Source of the DNA: Oscillospiraceae bacterium
GTDB lineage: Bacteria; Bacillota; Clostridia; Oscillospirales; Oscillospiraceae
DNA: 64,000 nt
Assembly: GCA_015067615.1 (NCBI GenBank)
Contig: SVMD01000008.1
Span: 1 to 64,000 of the forward strand
Reading direction: 5' to 3'
Positions within the stretch are counted from its first letter, which is position 1, and every line of letters starts with the position of its first letter. The notes beneath the pieces are model-generated. The model did no database searches and was not told the DNA's origin. It worked only from the letters and a program-made list of their open reading frames with translations. The translations under genes were made by a program, and so were the position numbers. Below, in pieces: positions 60,933 through 64,000 of this stretch.

Positions 60933-61901
60933 TCAGACTTGTTTTCTGAAGATTTTCTCAATTTTTCTTAAGTACGCATCCCAGATCACCAGTTTTTCAT
61001 TCACCAGGGCCAGATAGTAGCCATACTTATCCGCGGAGACATTCCTGCGCAGATGTCCCAGGGCTTTGGGGATGGAAATCCGGTAGGCTTCCGGCACCTG
61101 TACACCATCCCGTTTTGCGTAGATAGCGTAGGTGCAGATCAGCCGCTGACGCTTTTTCCGGGCAGCCGCCACAATTTTGTCTTCCCCACACTCCTCAAAG
61201 AAGCGGATGCATTCCTCAATGGCCCACAGGTCATCGTAACGCCGCAGGGAGAAGGTATTGCGGGTAATGCTGACAGGATTTACTCGGTAATGGTAGAGGA
61301 TCGCATTGCAGGATACGGTTTTTTCTGCCCGGTACAGGATGTAAGGGGTAAAGGCCTGATCCTCATGGAGTCTGCCAACCGGGAAGCGGGTATCCCCGAT
61401 CAGCCCACGACAAATCAGCTTGCCACAGGCATTGACCGGAATCCAGACGCTTCCGTTATACATGGTTTCCACCGCGTCAACGGTATCAAAGGTTTTTCGG
61501 GACACTTCCCCTTGCCATGCCGTCAGCTGATTACTGTCTGAAAACTCCCTGTGTCGGCAGACCGCCACAGCCGCGCCCTCTTTGGCAGTATCCAGAAGGA
61601 TTTCCAGATATCGCATATCCACCAGATCATCGCTGTCGATAAAGGTGATATATTCGCCCCGGGCAATATCGATGCCTGCGTTTCTGGCGCCGGACAGGCC
61701 CTGGTTTTCCTGATGGATCACCCGGATACGGTTGTCCTTTGCGGCATATTCGTCACAGATTTTTCCGCAGTTGTCGGGAGAACCATCGTCCACTAGGATC
61801 AGCTCGAAATCAGAAAAAGTCTGGGCCAGGATGCTGTCCACGCATTCGTGAAGATAGGCTTCCACCTTGTAAACAGGCACGATCACACTGATTTGCGGCA
61901 T
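60933..61901 (-). CDS. GT2 family glycosyltransferase
   Basis: A 322-residue GT-A-fold enzyme: ISVIVPVYKVEAYLHECVDS, LILVDDGSPDNCGKICDEYA and YITFIDSDDLVD (DXD). It is similar in plan to the enzyme at 54930-55886, with which it shares HEDEATTPI/HEDQAFTPYILY-type segments. It adds one residue to the repeating unit; specificity unknown. Confidence 0.88.
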   Translation of the reverse strand: MPQISVIVPVYKVEAYLHECVDSILAQTFSDFELILVDDGSPDNCGKICDEYAAKDNRIRVIHQENQGLSGARNAGIDIARGEYITFIDSDDLVDMRYLEILLDTAKEGAAVAVCRHREFSDSNQLTAWQGEVSRKTFDTVDAVETMYNGSVWIPVNACGKLICRGLIGDTRFPVGRLHEDQAFTPYILYRAEKTVSCNAILYHYRVNPVSITRNTFSLRRYDDLWAIEECIRFFEECGEDKIVAAARKKRQRLICTYAIYAKRDGVQVPEAYRISIPKALGHLRRNVSADKYGYYLALVNEKLVIWDAYLRKIEKIFRKQV

Positions 61902-61910
61902 AACTTACCT

Positions 61911-62615
61911 CTACTTACATTCTTTCTGCAATGCGCGGATAGCAAACTGCAGGGGGTCATAGATCCGGATCCCGGCAAAGGTACCTTCAGGAACCCTGGA
62001 GAACAGCACCGGAAATTCCGTACAGCCCAGGATCAGCGCATCCCCGGAGAAAGACTTCACCAGCTCAATAAATTTTTCCACCACTTCATCGGTGATGCAA
62101 TCCTGCTTTACAGCCTCAATCAGCTCCCGCTGCATGAGATACTGCTCATTTTCGGGACTGCGAACCCCAATGCCATAGGGCTTCAGGCCCTGGGCAAAAA
62201 CCCCGGACTGGATGGTGCCCTCAGAGGCGATGAGGGAAACTTCCGTCTCCCCGGCGGCTGCAATTTCTCCACAGCAGGCATCGATGATGCTGACGATCTT
62301 CCCCTCCGCTTCCGGCACGTTGGTATAGATATCCTTCAGGAAGCAGTGGGAGGTATTGCAGGCCAAAATGATTTTTGTTGCACCGGAGCGGATCAGAGAA
62401 CGGACGGAATCCGTCAGCTCCGCCACCAGCTGATCATATTTCACACCCTCCAGAACGGCCAGAACCCGGCTGGGCATGGTGCAGCGGTTGTCGATTAAAA
62501 TTCTGGGTCGGTCCCATTCCTTCTGTGCAGGAAACGCTTTCAGCACAGCTTCGAAAAAGTGCAGCGTGGCATAGGAGCCCATGCCACCCAGAATACCAAT
62601 TACATCCTGAAACAT
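61911..62615 (-). CDS. Aspartate/glutamate racemase family protein
   Basis: A 234-residue two-domain protein with the racemase signatures GILGGMGSYAT at the start, KIILACNTSHCFL (first catalytic Cys) around residue 85 and DALILGCTEFPVLFS (second Cys) around residue 193. Members interconvert D- and L-aspartate or related acids. In this locus a D-amino acid or other acid could be a polysaccharide decoration; this is inference from context. Confidence 0.88.
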   Translation of the reverse strand: MFQDVIGILGGMGSYATLHFFEAVLKAFPAQKEWDRPRILIDNRCTMPSRVLAVLEGVKYDQLVAELTDSVRSLIRSGATKIILACNTSHCFLKDIYTNVPEAEGKIVSIIDACCGEIAAAGETEVSLIASEGTIQSGVFAQGLKPYGIGVRSPENEQYLMQRELIEAVKQDCITDEVVEKFIELVKSFSGDALILGCTEFPVLFSRVPEGTFAGIRIYDPLQFAIRALQKECK

Positions 62616-62618
62616 GGT

Positions 62619-63269
62619 TCAATCCTCGTAACCGTTGCGCACCCACTGAACGGCACGCTCATAATCATCGACGGTGTCAATCTCCTTGGTGCGAATGAAA
62701 ATCATGGGAATGGGCAGAAGAGGTTCGATCATCTGGAACACATGGCCTCTGCCGGGCTGCAGGGAATCGGTCTGTACCTTGGCAAGACCCGTCCACTCAT
62801 ACTCGCCCTCCTCCTTGGAAAATCCCACAACGTTCTCCACGCCGCGGATCACCTTGGTGGGCATGGTCCAGGGATTGTCCGTGGAAGGGGTGGAACCGCC
62901 GATGCAACAGCCATCACATTCTATGGCCTTGATCAGGTCATCAGGATTCACCAGCAGATCACCGTCCAGGGCCACCACATATTCCCTCGCATGCTGGGCA
63001 CCCAGCCAAAAACTGGCACCGGTGCCCGTATTGCGGTAATCATGGTTAAATACAAACATAACATCCTTGCGGACAGAATTGACGACTTCGATAACCTTTT
63101 CCGCCTGATAGCCCACTACCACACGAATATCGTCGTAATCTTTCAGGATCTCCAGCTGCCGCTCAATCAGGGTCTTTCCCTCAATTTCCACCAGTGCCTT
63201 GGTACAGCCCAGGCCCAGCCGGGTACCCATGCCTGCGGCACTGATCACAATGGATACATTGTTTTTCAT
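62619..63269 (-). CDS. Nucleotidyltransferase (NTP_transferase, LicC/PntC-like)
   Basis: A 216-residue single-domain nucleotidyltransferase: VISAAGMGTRLGLGCTKALV (nucleotide loop), GKTLIERQLEILKDYDDIRV, then YVVALDGDLLVNPDDL (metal Asp). The family includes choline-phosphate and 2-aminoethylphosphonate cytidylyltransferases and sugar-1-phosphate transferases. It probably makes the activated form of the side group for this locus. Which substrate is unknown. Confidence 0.85.
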   Translation of the reverse strand: MKNNVSIVISAAGMGTRLGLGCTKALVEIEGKTLIERQLEILKDYDDIRVVVGYQAEKVIEVVNSVRKDVMFVFNHDYRNTGTGASFWLGAQHAREYVVALDGDLLVNPDDLIKAIECDGCCIGGSTPSTDNPWTMPTKVIRGVENVVGFSKEEGEYEWTGLAKVQTDSLQPGRGHVFQMIEPLLPIPMIFIRTKEIDTVDDYERAVQWVRNGYED

Positions 63270-63281
63270 GGCGTCCTCCTG

Positions 63282-63893
63282 TTATTCCTCACATAATCTT
63301 TCCAAAAACTCGCACAGTCGTTTTTCATCATAGATGGCATGGGTGGCGTTGCACATCAGGGAGTACGCTACCGGGCGGACTCCGCCAAAGCCAATACCCA
63401 CCTCCGCAAGCCTTGCCATTTCGGCATCGTTGCTGCCGTCACCGATGGCAACCACAGGGAGAATAAACTGCTTCACCACCATGCCCTTGTCGATTACGCT
63501 GTTCACCGTGACAAGCCGGTCATCCACCACGCTGGCAGAGGAACAGAAGCAATGGGCCATAGGCAGTCCAATGCGCTTCATCAGCCTTCTGATCCAAATG
63601 TCCAGATTGCCGGTTACGATGTAGCAGCACTCCTTATGCTCCTGGATGAATCTGACAATTTCTTCATTCAGGGGAGTCTGTTCCACGATCTCCGCCACGC
63701 GGCTGACAGGAATGGATTTCAGCATCTCCACCCGGGACAGGAAGCTGCTCTTGAAGGGCAGCTCACCGCGCATAGTCTTTTCTGTCAGCTCCCGCATTTC
63801 CTCCAGCAGACCCACCTGCTCCGCCAGCATCGGCAGAATCTCAACCTTACTTACGGTAGCATCCAGGTCAAATAAAAATACCTTTTTGCTCAT
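63282..63893 (-). CDS. HAD-superfamily phosphatase (phosphoserine-phosphatase-like)
   Basis: A 203-residue HAD-IB phosphatase: the nucleophile motif FLFDLDATVSK (DXDXT/V), the Ser/Thr loop YIVTGNLD around residue 93 and the metal motif IGDGSNDAEMARL around residue 152. It would remove a phosphate from a small molecule, likely in the pathway that uses the nucleotidyltransferase and racemase next to it. Confidence 0.85.
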   Translation of the reverse strand: MSKKVFLFDLDATVSKVEILPMLAEQVGLLEEMRELTEKTMRGELPFKSSFLSRVEMLKSIPVSRVAEIVEQTPLNEEIVRFIQEHKECCYIVTGNLDIWIRRLMKRIGLPMAHCFCSSASVVDDRLVTVNSVIDKGMVVKQFILPVVAIGDGSNDAEMARLAEVGIGFGGVRPVAYSLMCNATHAIYDEKRLCEFLERLCEE

Positions 63894-63904
63894 ATTGTCA
63901 CCTG

Positions 63905-64000
63905 TTAGATAATTCCACGGCTGCGAAGATAGGCAAAGCCCTCTTCCAGCCCCTCATCAAATTCTGTAGTATGGGGCTCACTGACAGAGAAGGGAAGCTT
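63905..64000 (-). CDS. C-terminal end of an unidentified gene (runs off window end)
   Basis: The last 31 codons and stop of a minus-strand gene are inside the window and read KLPFSVSEPHTTEFDEGLEE then GFAYLRSRGII. A helix with EFDEGLEEGFAYLRS resembles the tail of NAD-dependent sugar epimerases, but this is too short to assign. The gap to the HAD gene is 11 bases, so it belongs to the polysaccharide operon. Confidence 0.45.
   Translation of the reverse strand, partial: KLPFSVSEPHTTEFDEGLEEGFAYLRSRGII

Overview
The window looks like chromosome from a moderately GC-rich, anaerobic, low-GC-phylum (Firmicutes/Bacillota, class Clostridia) gut-type bacterium, most like the Oscillospiraceae/Ruminococcaceae group. 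The evidence is a Clostridia-type Spo0A with 0A boxes in its promoter, a CIRCE-controlled groESL operon, rubrerythrin, strong AGGAGG ribosome binding sites, sigma-A promoters with 17-base spacers, and lipoprotein signal peptides. No species can be named from sequence alone, and I saw no rRNA, tRNA or CRISPR array.

Layout. 1-1665: 5' end of rubrerythrin, then an ECF sigma/anti-sigma pair. 1777-12886 (minus strand): a nucleoside uptake and salvage cluster running tdk, monooxygenase-like protein, deoC, a small four-helix-bundle cassette, deoD, two membrane proteins, deoB, cdd, the BMP-type nucleoside-binding lipoprotein and its ABC transporter. 13046-17315: a lipoprotein and an exopolysaccharide control operon with two tandem bacterial tyrosine kinases. 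17588-23493: PatB/MalY aminotransferase, Na/Pi cotransporter, and a plus-strand run of DUF308 protein, phosphopantetheinyl transferase, methyltransferase and TatD nuclease. 23842-25868: groESL. 26121-31935: MFS transporter, beta-CASP hydrolase, CpsB/YwqE-type phosphatase, ABC exporter. 32204-37594: glycogen phosphorylase, 4-alpha-glucanotransferase and an MsmK-type sugar-ABC ATPase, with shared LacI-family-like operator sequences. 37963-40182: pseudouridine kinase and pseudouridine-5'-phosphate glycosidase. 40447-46295: four peptidases. 46566-47345: spo0A. 47795-52325: a five-gene operon that looks like a type VII secretion effector locus. 52639-54830: TetR regulator, DUF1292 protein, DUF2284 protein and low-molecular-weight tyrosine phosphatase. 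54930-64000: a surface-polysaccharide locus with glycosyltransferases, pyruvyl transferase, TagGH/Wzm-Wzt exporter, acetyltransferase, racemase, cytidylyltransferase-like protein and HAD phosphatase, running off the window end.

The most interesting region is 47795-52325. A lipase-like protein carries a helical export-type module at its C-terminus and a zincin metalloprotease carries what looks like the same module at its N-terminus. Between them lie two lipoproteins and an unrecognised protein that could be immunity or accessory factors. A second striking feature is a family of at least eleven intergenic elements sharing the terminal inverted repeat AAATTATCGTTTA but with different internal hairpins, scattered from position 321 to 53821 and often touching stop codons.
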